From the NCBI GenBank assembly GCA_036560705.1, contig DATBQR010000087.1, positions 1 to 35,926 on the forward strand: a stretch of 35,926 nt of DNA, written 5' to 3'. The stretch is from RBG-16-66-20 sp036560705 (GTDB taxonomy: Bacteria > Pseudomonadota > Gammaproteobacteria > Burkholderiales > SG8-39). The notes beneath the pieces were generated by a model. That model ran no database searches, was not told where the DNA came from, and saw only the letters and a program-made list of their open reading frames with translations. The translations under genes were made by a program, and so were the position numbers. Below are positions 27,235 to 34,336 of this stretch, in pieces; the first letter of the stretch is position 1, and each line of letters opens with the position of its first letter.

Positions 27235-27945
27235 ATGGCGACCATGCATCCGAACGCAGACCCGGCCGAGCTGGAGAAATTCGGTGAACTCGCGCACCGC
27301 TGGTGGGATCCGCAGGGCGAGTTCAGGCCGCTGCACGACCTCAACCCGCTGCGCCTGGGCTGGATCGACGGCATCGCCGGACTTGCGGGAAAGCGCGTTC
27401 TCGACGTCGGCTGCGGCGGCGGCATCCTTTCCGAGGCGATGGCACGGATGGGCGCCGTGGTCACCGGGATCGATCTTTCCGACAAACCGTTGAAAGTCGC
27501 GCAGCTGCATTTGCTGGAAAGCGGCGTTGCCGTGGAGTACCTGAAAGTCTCGGCAGAAGAAATGGCGGTCAGGAACTCGGGGGCCTACGACGCCGTCACC
27601 TGCATGGAACTGCTGGAGCACGTGCCGGACCCCGCGAGCACGGTTGCCGCCTGCGCGCAGCTCGTGAAACCCGGCGGCCATGTTTTCTTCTCCACCATCA
27701 ACCGCAACCCGAAGTCCTACCTGTTCGCGGTGATCGGCGCGGAGTACCTGCTGAAGATGCTGCCGAAGGGCACGCACGACTACCAGCGTTTCATCAAGCC
27801 TTCCGAACTGTCGCGCTGGTGCCGCGAGGCCGCGCTGCGGCCGCTCGAACTCAAGGGCATGACCTACAACCCGGTCACCGACGTCTATCGTCTGGGCGAC
27901 GACTGCGGCGTCAACTATTCGATTTGCTGCCGCAGGGATGGTTAG
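27235..27945 (+). CDS. ubiG: Ubiquinone biosynthesis O-methyltransferase UbiG
   Basis: This 236-residue SAM-dependent enzyme performs both O-methylations in ubiquinone synthesis. DPAELEKFGELAHRWWDPQG is the UbiG N-terminal signature. The SAM site is RVLDVGCGGGILSEAMARMG with VTGIDLS. VTCMELLEHVPDP and THDYQRFIKPSEL are typical further motifs. The start ATG 27235 (MATMHPNAD) is chosen over an upstream TTG inside the terminator; ATG 27244 is a possible alternative. There is no clear ribosome site apart from G-residues in the hairpin arm. The end overlaps gph by eight bases. Confidence 0.95.
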   Translation: MATMHPNADPAELEKFGELAHRWWDPQGEFRPLHDLNPLRLGWIDGIAGLAGKRVLDVGCGGGILSEAMARMGAVVTGIDLSDKPLKVAQLHLLESGVAVEYLKVSAEEMAVRNSGAYDAVTCMELLEHVPDPASTVAACAQLVKPGGHVFFSTINRNPKSYLFAVIGAEYLLKMLPKGTHDYQRFIKPSELSRWCREAALRPLELKGMTYNPVTDVYRLGDDCGVNYSICCRRDG

Positions 27946-28600
27946 CCGCGTTGCAAAGGACGGCGCTCGTGCCGTGCTCCTCGATTTCGACGGCACGCTC
28001 GCCGATACCGCCGCCGATCTCGCCCGCCCGCTGAACCGGTTGCGCGCCGCGCGCGGCTTGCCGGAACTGCCGCTCGAAACGCTGCGGCCCCATGCCTCCG
28101 CGGGTGCGCGCGGGCTGCTCGAAGCCGGGCTCGGCATCCTGCCCGATCATCCGGAATTCAAGCCGCTGCGCGAGGCCTTTCTCCAGCACTATGCCGAGGA
28201 AATCTGCGTCGATACGCGCCTGTTTCCGGGGATGGAAGAACTGCTCGCGGCCGTTGAAGCGCGCGGCCTGCGCTGGGGCATCGTCACCAACAAATCCACC
28301 AGCCTCACCCGCCTGCTCGTCGCAACGCTCGGGCTCGAAGCGCGGGCCGCCTGCGTGGTCTGCGGCGACACCACGCCGCACCTGAAGCCGCATCCGGCTT
28401 CCCTGCTCCACGCCGCGAAGCTGCTCGCGCTCGCACCGCGGGATTGCGTCTACCTGGGCGACGACAAGCGGGATGTCGACGCCGCGCGCGCCGCCGGCAT
28501 GCGCTCCGTCGCTGTGGAATGGGGTTACGGCAAGAACCTCGCGGACTGGCAGGCCGACGCCATCATCGCGCGGCCGCAAGACTTGATCCCGAACCTCTGA
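27938..28600 (+). CDS. gph: Phosphoglycolate phosphatase, HAD superfamily
   Basis: This 220-residue HAD hydrolase removes phosphate from 2-phosphoglycolate, a product of DNA repair. Motif I is VLLDFDGTLADTAADLA (nucleophile Asp and acid Asp). Motif II is the Thr in WGIVTNKST. Motif III is the Lys in HLKPHPASLL. Motif IV is VYLGDDKRDVDAARAAG. The Arg-Pro-HASAGARGLLE cap region fits Gph. The ATG lies inside the end of ubiG (8-base overlap), the standard betaproteobacterial ubiG-gph pair. The tmRNA gene follows 42 bases after the stop. Confidence 0.93.
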   Translation: MVSRVAKDGARAVLLDFDGTLADTAADLARPLNRLRAARGLPELPLETLRPHASAGARGLLEAGLGILPDHPEFKPLREAFLQHYAEEICVDTRLFPGMEELLAAVEARGLRWGIVTNKSTSLTRLLVATLGLEARAACVVCGDTTPHLKPHPASLLHAAKLLALAPRDCVYLGDDKRDVDAARAAGMRSVAVEWGYGKNLADWQADAIIARPQDLIPNL

Positions 28601-28612
28601 ACCCTCATATGG

Positions 28613-28618
28613 GATAAT
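28613..28618 (+). promoter_or_regulatory. Candidate -10 box of the tmRNA gene
   Basis: GATAAT lies about 25 bases before the mature 5' end of tmRNA, leaving a short leader for RNase P removal. No good -35 box is seen at 17 bases; TTGATC at 28583-28588 is 24 bases away. Tentative. Confidence 0.4.
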
Positions 28619-28642
28619 GGTCTCAGTCGTACTGTTCGAAAC

Positions 28643-29008
28643 GGGGGCGACCTGGTTTCGACGCAGGTATTGAAGCAGCACAGGGCATGCCGAGGACCAG
28701 AGCCCTCGTAAATCCATCTGGAAACACTTTAAACGCCAACGACACGCGTTTCGCTCTCGCGGCCTAATACCCGCGGGACGCTGCACTAGCCTGCTGGTGG
28801 GCTAGGCCTCGAAAGAGGTGCAGCGTCATTTTCACCAGCCTCTCCCCGGGATTTGGCCGCTTGGTCCCGGGGATCCGTCGAAGCGGCTAGCCGAGGATCA
28901 GCCTGCCGGTTGGCGGGTGCGAGGCGAAGCTCAAACAACCAGGCTAAGCATGTAGTCCTGACTGTGGATGACTTGCGGACGCGGGTTCGATTCCCGCCGC
29001 CTCCACCA
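28643..29008 (+). ncRNA. ssrA: Transfer-messenger RNA (tmRNA), one-piece form
   Basis: The 5' end GGGGGCGACCTGGTTTCGACG and the 3' end with GCGGGTTCGATTCCCGCCGCCTCCACCA are the tmRNA ends. GGGGGCG pairs with CGCCTCC (one G-U), followed by A and encoded CCA. The tag reading frame at 28735-28767 is GCC AAC GAC ACG CGT TTC GCT CTC GCG GCC TAA, giving the tag ANDTRFALAA after the tmRNA-borne alanine. Pseudoknot-forming GC-rich arms follow, for example CCCCGGGATTTGG and GGTCCCGGGG. The length is 366 bases. It rescues stalled ribosomes with SmpB, whose gene is not in this window. It is not permuted, as expected outside alphaproteobacteria. Confidence 0.97.
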
Positions 29009-29080
29009 TCAAGCTACCGTCGCCTTCCGGCGTCAGACGTCCAAAGGCGACACTTTCCCTGCGGCATTTCTGCGGAACTA

Positions 29081-29102
29081 AGAGGCGGCAATCGCCGTCT
29101 CT
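29081..29102 (+). other. Stable hairpin in the leader between tmRNA and the BON gene
   Basis: AGAGGCGGC, loop AATC, GCCGTCTCT forms a nine-pair stem with one G-U pair. No T-run follows, so it is not a classical terminator. It lies 31 bases before the BON gene ATG and 72 after tmRNA. It may protect the tmRNA 3' precursor or sit in the BON gene leader. Confidence 0.55.
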
Positions 29103-29133
29103 ACTAAGTGTTCAACGCATCCAAGGAGTTCAG

Positions 29134-29460
29134 ATGAAAGCCAGATTCGCCAGCGCATGTCTCGCGGCGGGCGCTTTGATGCTGCCGGCCGCCGCGTTCG
29201 CCGCGGACAGCGGGGACAACACCTACGCCATCCAGCATTTCGTCGACGAATCGCTGATCACGACCAAGATCAAGGCCCTCATGGCCAAGGCAAAGCCCTC
29301 GACTCTGGTCAACGTCTCGGTCGCCACCGACAAATCCGGCGCCGTGACGCTGGGCGGCACCGCGAAGACCGGGGTGGACAAAAACAAGGCCGAATCGATC
29401 GCGCGTAGCGTCGATGGAGTGAAGACCGTCGAGAACAACATTCAGATCAAGGCGAACTGA
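29134..29460 (+). CDS. Periplasmic BON-domain protein (OsmY-like)
   Basis: The 108-residue protein has a signal peptide (KARFASACLAAGALMLPAAA, cleavage near AFAADS) and one BON domain, about residues 35-107. The domain runs from VDESLITTKIKALMA through VSVATDKSGAVTLGGTAKT to ESIARSVDGVKTVENNIQI. BON domains bind phospholipid or membrane surfaces, and OsmY is induced by osmotic stress. AAGGAG at 29123-29128 fixes the start. Together with the SYLF protein next door it suggests an envelope lipid-related stress cluster; that is inference. Confidence 0.9.
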   Translation: MKARFASACLAAGALMLPAAAFAADSGDNTYAIQHFVDESLITTKIKALMAKAKPSTLVNVSVATDKSGAVTLGGTAKTGVDKNKAESIARSVDGVKTVENNIQIKAN

Positions 29461-29466
29461 CCGGCC

Positions 29467-29524
29467 GGGGTGCGGCCGTGGCGAGCTTTCGAAAACAGGA
29501 AAATTGCTCCGGCCGCTACGCCCC
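29467..29524 (+). other. Long imperfect inverted repeat between BON and SYLF genes
   Basis: GCGGCCG (29472-29478) pairs with CGGCCGC (29510-29516), and inside it GAGC (29483-29486) pairs with GCTC (29506-29509) across a four-base bulge. GGGG (29467-29470) and CCCC (29521-29524) can extend the base. The AT-rich loop includes TTTCGAAAACAGG. No T-run follows. It could be a transcript 3' end, a leader structure of the next gene, or a small RNA. The rest of the 157-base gap shows nothing recognisable. Confidence 0.5.
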
Positions 29525-29617
29525 GTCGCTGTAAGGCCACAGATTTTCGCGATCGCACGACATGCTCGTCGCCCGCTACGAGGATACGGTTAGACATCTA
29601 CATCAACGGGATTGGGC

Positions 29618-30184
29618 ATGACCAAAATACAGCGCATTTTGCAGAATTTCCTTCTCGCGGCGATCACGGCGTTCTCGCTAGGCGTCTTCGGCACCACCGC
29701 CGCGGCCGCAACCGCGGAAGAACTGAACGCGGAAGCCGCCCGGGTGCTGCAAGCCCTGATCAAGAAAAATCCCGCCGCCGAAGGCCTCTCCCGACAGGCA
29801 AAGGCAGTTCTGGTTTTCCCCAAAATCGTCAAGGCCGGCGTCGTCTTCGGCGGCAGCTACGGCGAAGGCGTTCTGACCAAGAACTCTCAATTCGCCGGCT
29901 ACTACAACTCCGTCTCGGGGTCCTGGGGCTGGCAGGCGGGCGCCGAGTCGTATGCCTACATCGTATTTCTGATGAGCGACAGCGCCGTGAGCTATCTGAA
30001 CAAATCGGAGGGATGGGAATTCGGCGTGGGTCCAACGGTGGTGGTGATGGATGAAGGCGCCGCGAAGAATCTGTCGACAACGACGGCGCGCAAGGACGCC
30101 TACGCCTTCATATTCGACCAGAAGGGGCTCATGGCGAGCCTGAGCCTCGAGGGCACCAAAATTTCCCCCATCAAGAAACGCTGA
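29618..30184 (+). CDS. SYLF-domain (Ysc84-like) lipid-binding protein, exported
   Basis: The ATG at 29618-29620 gives 188 residues; an upstream in-frame TTG is less likely. A signal peptide (FLLAAITAFSLGVFGTTAAA) precedes a SYLF/Ysc84 domain. AEAARVLQALIKKNPAAEGL opens it, then SRQAKAVLVFPKIVKAGVVF, GSYGEGVLTK, WGWQAGAESYAYIVFLMSD and GPTVVVMDEG are its typical strands, ending KDAYAFIFDQKGLMASLSLE. SYLF domains bind phosphoinositides or other anionic lipids in eukaryotes; the bacterial function is poorly known. The stop shares one base with the next start (TGATG). Confidence 0.9.
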   Translation: MTKIQRILQNFLLAAITAFSLGVFGTTAAAATAEELNAEAARVLQALIKKNPAAEGLSRQAKAVLVFPKIVKAGVVFGGSYGEGVLTKNSQFAGYYNSVSGSWGWQAGAESYAYIVFLMSDSAVSYLNKSEGWEFGVGPTVVVMDEGAAKNLSTTTARKDAYAFIFDQKGLMASLSLEGTKISPIKKR

Positions 30185-30471
30185 TGCCGGCCGGCTCCGT
30201 GACGAACACGCGCTGGGCGATGGCCGGCGCCGCCGCGCTGCTGCTGATCGCCTGCGTCGCGGTCGAGGCTCCGGTTCCCGGCGTCGTGGTGAGCGCCACC
30301 GACCCGTACTACTACTCACCTTCGTACTGCGCAGGCTGCTGGTACGGCCAATGGGGCGGGCGCATCGGCTATCACCGGGGCGGCGGGCGCCCGTGGGAGC
30401 ACCCGCACTTCGAATCGGACCATCACGGAGAAAACCACGGGCACGACGTGAGGCACGAGGGACACCTGTGA
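30184..30471 (+). CDS. Small His-rich lipoprotein, unknown function
   Basis: The 95-residue protein starts at ATG 30184, inside the TGA of the SYLF gene (TGATG), so it is coupled to it. AAALLLIAC is a lipobox, with Cys24 as the likely lipidated residue. The mature part has a Tyr/Ser cluster (DPYYYSPSYCAGCWYGQWGG) with a CxxC pair. The C-terminus is rich in His and acidic residues (HPHFESDHHGENHGHDVRHE), as in metal-binding tails. I do not recognise a named family. The predicted location is the envelope, probably the outer membrane since the residue after Cys is Val and not Asp. Metal binding is a guess from composition. Confidence 0.75.
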   Translation: MPAGSVTNTRWAMAGAAALLLIACVAVEAPVPGVVVSATDPYYYSPSYCAGCWYGQWGGRIGYHRGGGRPWEHPHFESDHHGENHGHDVRHEGHL

Positions 30472-30523
30472 GGCGTTAGCTGGCGTAGCGCGAAGCCGCG
30501 CCGCTTCCCGCTATCCGAACGCC
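30472..30523. other. Hairpin-rich convergent gene boundary
   Basis: GGCGTTAGC from 30472 can pair with GCTA (30510-30513) and AACGCC (30518-30523), with a smaller internal stem GAAGC/GCTTC. It lies where the lipoprotein and OsmC-like genes meet tail to tail and may block read-through in both directions. No T-run, so tentative. Confidence 0.35.
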
Positions 30524-30909
30524 GTGGTGATCTCGATTTCGACGGTCGTCATCAGCTTGTGCACGGGGCACTTGGCGGCGACCGAGAGCAGTTCCTTGCG
30601 CTGCGCCTCGCTCAACTCGCCGGTCAGCGTCACGAACGTCGCCAGACGGTAGGTTCCCTGGCGCTCCGCGCTTGCATCGCGCTCGACCCTGACCTGGATA
30701 TCCTCGACCGGGATGCCCTTCCTCTTCGCATACCAGAGCATGGTCAGCGCCTTGCAGGACCCGAGGGAGGCATCGTATAAATCGTGCGCCGACGGGCCGC
30801 TGTCGGTGCCGCCGTTGTCCGGCGCCTCGTCCGCTGGGATCAGGTGATTGCGGACATGCACGATGTTCCGCATGGGCTGGGTACGGTCGCGCAGGACTTG
30901 TATGGTCAT
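30511..30909 (-). CDS. OsmC-family peroxiredoxin-like protein
   Basis: The ATG at 30907-30909 is selected because GAGGAGGG ends five bases before it; an upstream TTG is in frame but lacks a site. The product is 132 residues. The OsmC/Ohr fold is indicated by DLYDASLGSCKALTMLWYAK (C52, likely peroxidatic) and VAAKCPVHKLM (C114, resolving). It probably reduces organic or fatty-acid hydroperoxides in the cytoplasm. The form GSCKALT...CPVHK is the YhfA/OsmC-like group, not Ohr. It is divergent from selO with a 77-base gap. Confidence 0.9.
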   Translation of the reverse strand: MTIQVLRDRTQPMRNIVHVRNHLIPADEAPDNGGTDSGPSAHDLYDASLGSCKALTMLWYAKRKGIPVEDIQVRVERDASAERQGTYRLATFVTLTGELSEAQRKELLSVAAKCPVHKLMTTVEIEITTAFG

Positions 30910-30944
30910 CACGCCCTCCTCTTGTGTCGACAAACGCCGGGGCC

Positions 30945-30950
30945 ATTATA
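30945..30950 (-). promoter_or_regulatory. Candidate -10 box for the OsmC-like gene
   Basis: Minus-strand TATAAT is a perfect -10 hexamer about 35 bases before the OsmC-like ATG. No consensus -35 is seen. A plus-strand TAGAAT at 30965-30970 could be the -10 of selO, so the two divergent promoters would overlap. Confidence 0.45.
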
Positions 30951-30986
30951 GGTACGCGTCGCTGTAGAATCCGCTTCGGAGAACGA

Positions 30987-32537
30987 TTGAATCGCCCCCA
31001 TCCCAGGCTAGGCGCAGCGCCGGTCGACCTGACCGCGCTGGAGTTCGAGAACAGCTTCGTCGGCGCCCTGCCGGCGGATGCGGATGCCCGGAATTTCCCG
31101 CGCCAGGTCAGCAACGCCGCCTACACGCGCGTCGATCCGACGCCGGTGGCGGTGCCGCGCCTGCTCGGTTGGTCGGACGACGCGGGCAGGCTGCTCGGCG
31201 TCGCGCGCCCATCCGCGACGGGGCCGGCTGCGGAGGTGCTCGGCGGCAGCCGCGTGCTGCCGGGGATGCAGCCCTACGCGGCGCGCTACGGAGGGCACCA
31301 GTTCGGCCACTGGGCGGGACAGCTCGGCGACGGCCGCGCGATCACGCTTGGCGAAGTCATCGCCACGGACGGCACGCGCCAGGAATTGCAGCTCAAGGGA
31401 GCGGGACGCACGCCGTACTCGCGCACCGCGGACGGGCGCGCGGTGCTGCGCTCTTCCGTGCGCGAGTTCATGTGCAGCGAGGCGATGCACTACCTCGGCG
31501 TACCGACCACGCGCGCGCTCAGCCTGGCGGGTACCGGCGAAGACGTGGTGCGCGACATGTTCTACGACGGCCGCGCGGCGCCCGAGCCGGGCGCGATCGT
31601 CTGCCGGGTGGCGCCCTCTTTCGTGCGTTTCGGCAATTTCCAGATCCTCACCGCGCGCAGCGAGGACGCCCTGCTGAAGCGGCTCGCCGACTACGTGATG
31701 CGCGAGCACTTCCCCGGCGCGGCGACCTACGCCGACTGGTACCGCGAGATCTGCCGGCGCACCGCGTTGCTGGTGGTGGACTGGATGCGCCTGGGCTTCG
31801 TGCACGGCGTGATGAACACCGACAACCTGTCGATCCTTGGCCTGACCATCGACTACGGCCCTTACGGCTGGCTAGAGGGCTACGACCTGCAGTGGACGCC
31901 GAACACCACCGACGCAGAAGGGAGGCGCTACTGCTACGGCAACCAGCCCCACATCGGCGAATGGAACCTGATGCGCCTCGCCGAAGCGCTGCTGCCGCTG
32001 GTTCCCGACAAGGCGCAACTCGAGATGGGCCTGGCCCTGTACGCGGAAACCTTCCAGAGCGGCTGGCAGAAAGCGATCGCGCAGAAGCTCGGCCTCGCCT
32101 CGCTGGACCAGCCGGGCGACGACGAGCTGGTGGGCGGCCTGTTCGAGGCGCTGGCGGAAACCGAAACCGATTTCACGATTTTCTTCCGCCGGCTGCCGGT
32201 TCCGACGCTCGATGCGCTGCGCCCGGCGTTCTACGCAGACGGCGGGAACCACGAGCGCCTGGCGGCCTGGCTGGAGAAATACGCCGCCAGGGCGCGCAAC
32301 GAATCCGGGCGCCTCGAGCGCATGAATGCCGCCAATCCAAAATACGTCTTCCGCAACTACCTCGCCCAGCAGGCGATCGAGGCGCTGGCCGGCGGCGACG
32401 CTTCGGTGATGGAACGCCTGATGAAGGTGCTCGAGCGGCCCTTCGACGAGCAGCCCGAACACGACGAACTCTCCGCGCGGCGCCCCGAGTGGGCGCGCCA
32501 CAAGGCCGGCTGCTCGGCCCTGTCCTGCAGTTCCTAG
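30987..32537 (+). CDS. selO: Protein adenylyltransferase SelO (YdiU)
   Basis: A TTG start at 30987, with GGAGAA three bases upstream, gives 516 residues; an in-frame GTG at 30924 would overlap the divergent promoter region. SelO is a pseudokinase that transfers AMP to Ser/Thr/Tyr of proteins, linked to redox homeostasis. RYGGHQFGHWAGQLGDGRA, ELQLKGAGRTPYSR, RSSVREFMCSEAMHYLG and HGVMNTDNLSILGLTIDYGP (metal-binding Asn and Asp) are family signatures. The C-terminus ends SCSS, with Cys where eukaryotic SelO has selenocysteine. Length is near the bacterial norm (E. coli 478). It is divergent from the OsmC-like peroxidase, another thiol-redox gene. Its stop is three bases from the next convergent stop. 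Confidence 0.94.
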   Translation: MNRPHPRLGAAPVDLTALEFENSFVGALPADADARNFPRQVSNAAYTRVDPTPVAVPRLLGWSDDAGRLLGVARPSATGPAAEVLGGSRVLPGMQPYAARYGGHQFGHWAGQLGDGRAITLGEVIATDGTRQELQLKGAGRTPYSRTADGRAVLRSSVREFMCSEAMHYLGVPTTRALSLAGTGEDVVRDMFYDGRAAPEPGAIVCRVAPSFVRFGNFQILTARSEDALLKRLADYVMREHFPGAATYADWYREICRRTALLVVDWMRLGFVHGVMNTDNLSILGLTIDYGPYGWLEGYDLQWTPNTTDAEGRRYCYGNQPHIGEWNLMRLAEALLPLVPDKAQLEMGLALYAETFQSGWQKAIAQKLGLASLDQPGDDELVGGLFEALAETETDFTIFFRRLPVPTLDALRPAFYADGGNHERLAAWLEKYAARARNESGRLERMNAANPKYVFRNYLAQQAIEALAGGDASVMERLMKVLERPFDEQPEHDELSARRPEWARHKAGCSALSCSS

Positions 32538-32540
32538 CGT

Positions 32541-33674
32541 TCAGCCGGCGAGCAGGTCCGGGCCGATTTCCGCGATGCTGCGCGCGCCGCAGAGCTGCAT
32601 GCTGCGCACCAGTTCGTCGTTGAGAATCTCGAGCGCGCGCCGCGCGCCCTCCTCGCCGGCCGCGCAAACGCCGTAGTAGGTCGCGCGGCCGATCATGACC
32701 GCCTCGGCGCCGCGGGCGAGCGCCTTGACGATGTCGCCGCCGCGCCGGATGCCGCCATCCATCAGCACCGCGGACCGGCCGCCGATCGCGCGCACCACGC
32801 CGGGCAGCGCGTCGAACGAGGCGATTTCGCCGTCCAGCTGGCGGCCGCCGTGGTTCGAGACGATCACGCCGTCGCAGCCGAGCGAGACCGCCTGCTCGGC
32901 GTCGGCGGGATGCACCACGCCCTTGATCAGCAGCTTGCCGGGCCAGGCGCCGCGCACGCGCTTGATGACCTCCCAGTCGAGCGAGGCGTCCTGGTCGCGC
33001 CCCACCGAGGACACGATGTTGCGCGTGTCGGCATTCCCGGCCGCCATCCCGGCCAGGTTCTCCAGCGGCGGCACGCCGCGCAGCAGCATGTCCAGCGCCC
33101 AGGCCGGGCGCGTCGCGAAATCGAGGACGTTTTTCGGCGTGAAGCGGAACGGGATGGAGAAATCGTTGCGGAAATCGCGCTCGCGCTTGCCGCCCACCGG
33201 CAGGTCCGCGGTCACCATCAGCGTGTCGTAGCCCGCCTTGCGGGCGCGCTCGATGAGGCCGAAGGTGTACTCGCGGTCCTTGAAGAAATAGGCCTGGAAC
33301 CAGTGCCGCCCCGGCGCCGCTTCGGCGATCTTCTCGATACTGGCGGTCGCCGACGTCGACAACGTGAACGGGATGCCGAAATCGGCCGCCGCCCTGGCCA
33401 CGGCAATGTCGCCGCCGCGCCAGCCGAAGCCCACCGCGCCCGTGGGCGCGATGACGATGGGAAGCCGGGACGTTTTCCCCAGGACCGAGGTTTCCGTGCT
33501 GACTTGCGAAACGCCCACCAGGACTCTCCGCTGCAGGCGGACTCTCTCGAAAGCCGCGCGATTCTCCCGCAGCGTCGACTCGTTCTCCGCGCCGCCGTCG
33601 ATGAAATCGAACACCGCGCGCGGCAGCCGCCGCCGCGCGGCGAGCCGCAACTCCTCGATATTGAACGCCTTCAT
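32541..33674 (-). CDS. FMN-dependent alpha-hydroxy-acid dehydrogenase
   Basis: The ATG at 33672-33674 overlaps the previous stop as ATGA and gives 377 residues. It belongs to the L-lactate dehydrogenase/glycolate oxidase/mandelate dehydrogenase family. FDFIDGGAENESTLREN is at the N-terminus, VIAPTGAVGFGWRGGD binds FMN, and K251 (LLIKGVVHPADA), H275 and R278 (SNHGGRQLDG) are catalytic. LMDGGIRRGGDIVKALA is the FMN phosphate site. It oxidises an L-2-hydroxy acid to a 2-oxo acid. The substrate is unknown. As the last gene of the right-edge operon it probably acts on a product of the dioxygenase/hydrolase steps. Confidence 0.92.
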   Translation of the reverse strand: MKAFNIEELRLAARRRLPRAVFDFIDGGAENESTLRENRAAFERVRLQRRVLVGVSQVSTETSVLGKTSRLPIVIAPTGAVGFGWRGGDIAVARAAADFGIPFTLSTSATASIEKIAEAAPGRHWFQAYFFKDREYTFGLIERARKAGYDTLMVTADLPVGGKRERDFRNDFSIPFRFTPKNVLDFATRPAWALDMLLRGVPPLENLAGMAAGNADTRNIVSSVGRDQDASLDWEVIKRVRGAWPGKLLIKGVVHPADAEQAVSLGCDGVIVSNHGGRQLDGEIASFDALPGVVRAIGGRSAVLMDGGIRRGGDIVKALARGAEAVMIGRATYYGVCAAGEEGARRALEILNDELVRSMQLCGARSIAEIGPDLLAG

Positions 33675-34336
33675 GCCGCGCGCACCACGCGGTTGGCGAG
33701 TATGCCGATGTGCTCGTTCACGACCTCGACCAGGTCGCCCGGCTGCAGCACGGGCAGCGTCGGGCCGTCGCAGCCGAACCAGATCACGTCGCCCGGATGC
33801 AGCGTCAGGTAGCGCGACATCCTGGAGATGAAATGCGCCACGCTGAATATCATCCCGCCGGTGTGGTAGCTGGAAACCGTCCTGCCATTGACGCGCACGT
33901 CGATCTGCTGCGCCATGGGGTCGATGCCGTCCACGATGAACGGCCCCATCGGCTTGAAGGTGTCGCTGTTCTTCGCCCGCCAAAGCGTGCGATCGCTTTT
34001 CTGCCAGCTGCGCTCGCTGACGTCGTTGCCGAGCGTATAGCCCTCGACGCAGCCGAGCGCGTCTTTTTCGCTCAGGTTTTTCGCTTTTTCCCCGATCACG
34101 GCGACCAGTTCGCCCTCGAATTCCACCGGGCCGAGCGCATCCTTCGGAATCACGATGTCCTCGCCGTTGAGAACGAAGGCGTTAGGCGACCGGTAGCCGA
34201 TGTCGGCCTGCGCCGGAATCTTGAAACTGGTGCCGTGATGCTGGTTCGCCCAATCGATGTGCGCGCGGAAATTCAGCCCGGCCGCGTAAAAATTACTGGC
34301 CGAGTCCAGCACCGTCCGGTCGACCGCGCGCTTCAT
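33671..34336 (-). CDS. Fumarylacetoacetate hydrolase (FAH) family protein
   Basis: This 221-residue single-domain enzyme has the FAH fold. FYAAGLNFRAHIDWANQHHG is near the N-terminus. GPVEFEGELVAVIG gives the metal-binding E-x-E. GYTLGNDVSERSWQ gives the metal Asp and catalytic residues. LHPGDVIWFGCDG and LQPGDLVEVVNEHIG are the closing motifs. Family activities include acylpyruvate hydrolysis, oxaloacetate decarboxylation and hydratase or isomerase steps of aromatic meta-cleavage. The exact reaction cannot be read here. It overlaps both the Bug-receptor gene upstream and the hydroxyacid dehydrogenase downstream by four bases, so it belongs to their operon. Confidence 0.9.
   Translation of the reverse strand: MKRAVDRTVLDSASNFYAAGLNFRAHIDWANQHHGTSFKIPAQADIGYRSPNAFVLNGEDIVIPKDALGPVEFEGELVAVIGEKAKNLSEKDALGCVEGYTLGNDVSERSWQKSDRTLWRAKNSDTFKPMGPFIVDGIDPMAQQIDVRVNGRTVSSYHTGGMIFSVAHFISRMSRYLTLHPGDVIWFGCDGPTLPVLQPGDLVEVVNEHIGILANRVVRAA

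Noticed and set aside
28853..29107. Short protein-coding frame within and after tmRNA
   Set aside because: It lies in the tmRNA structural region; the only translated part there is the tag at 28735-28767.
31169..32623. A 484-codon plus-strand frame across selO
   Set aside because: It is an out-of-frame reading of selO with Arg/Ala/Gly-biased text and no family features. The SelO frame shows every motif.
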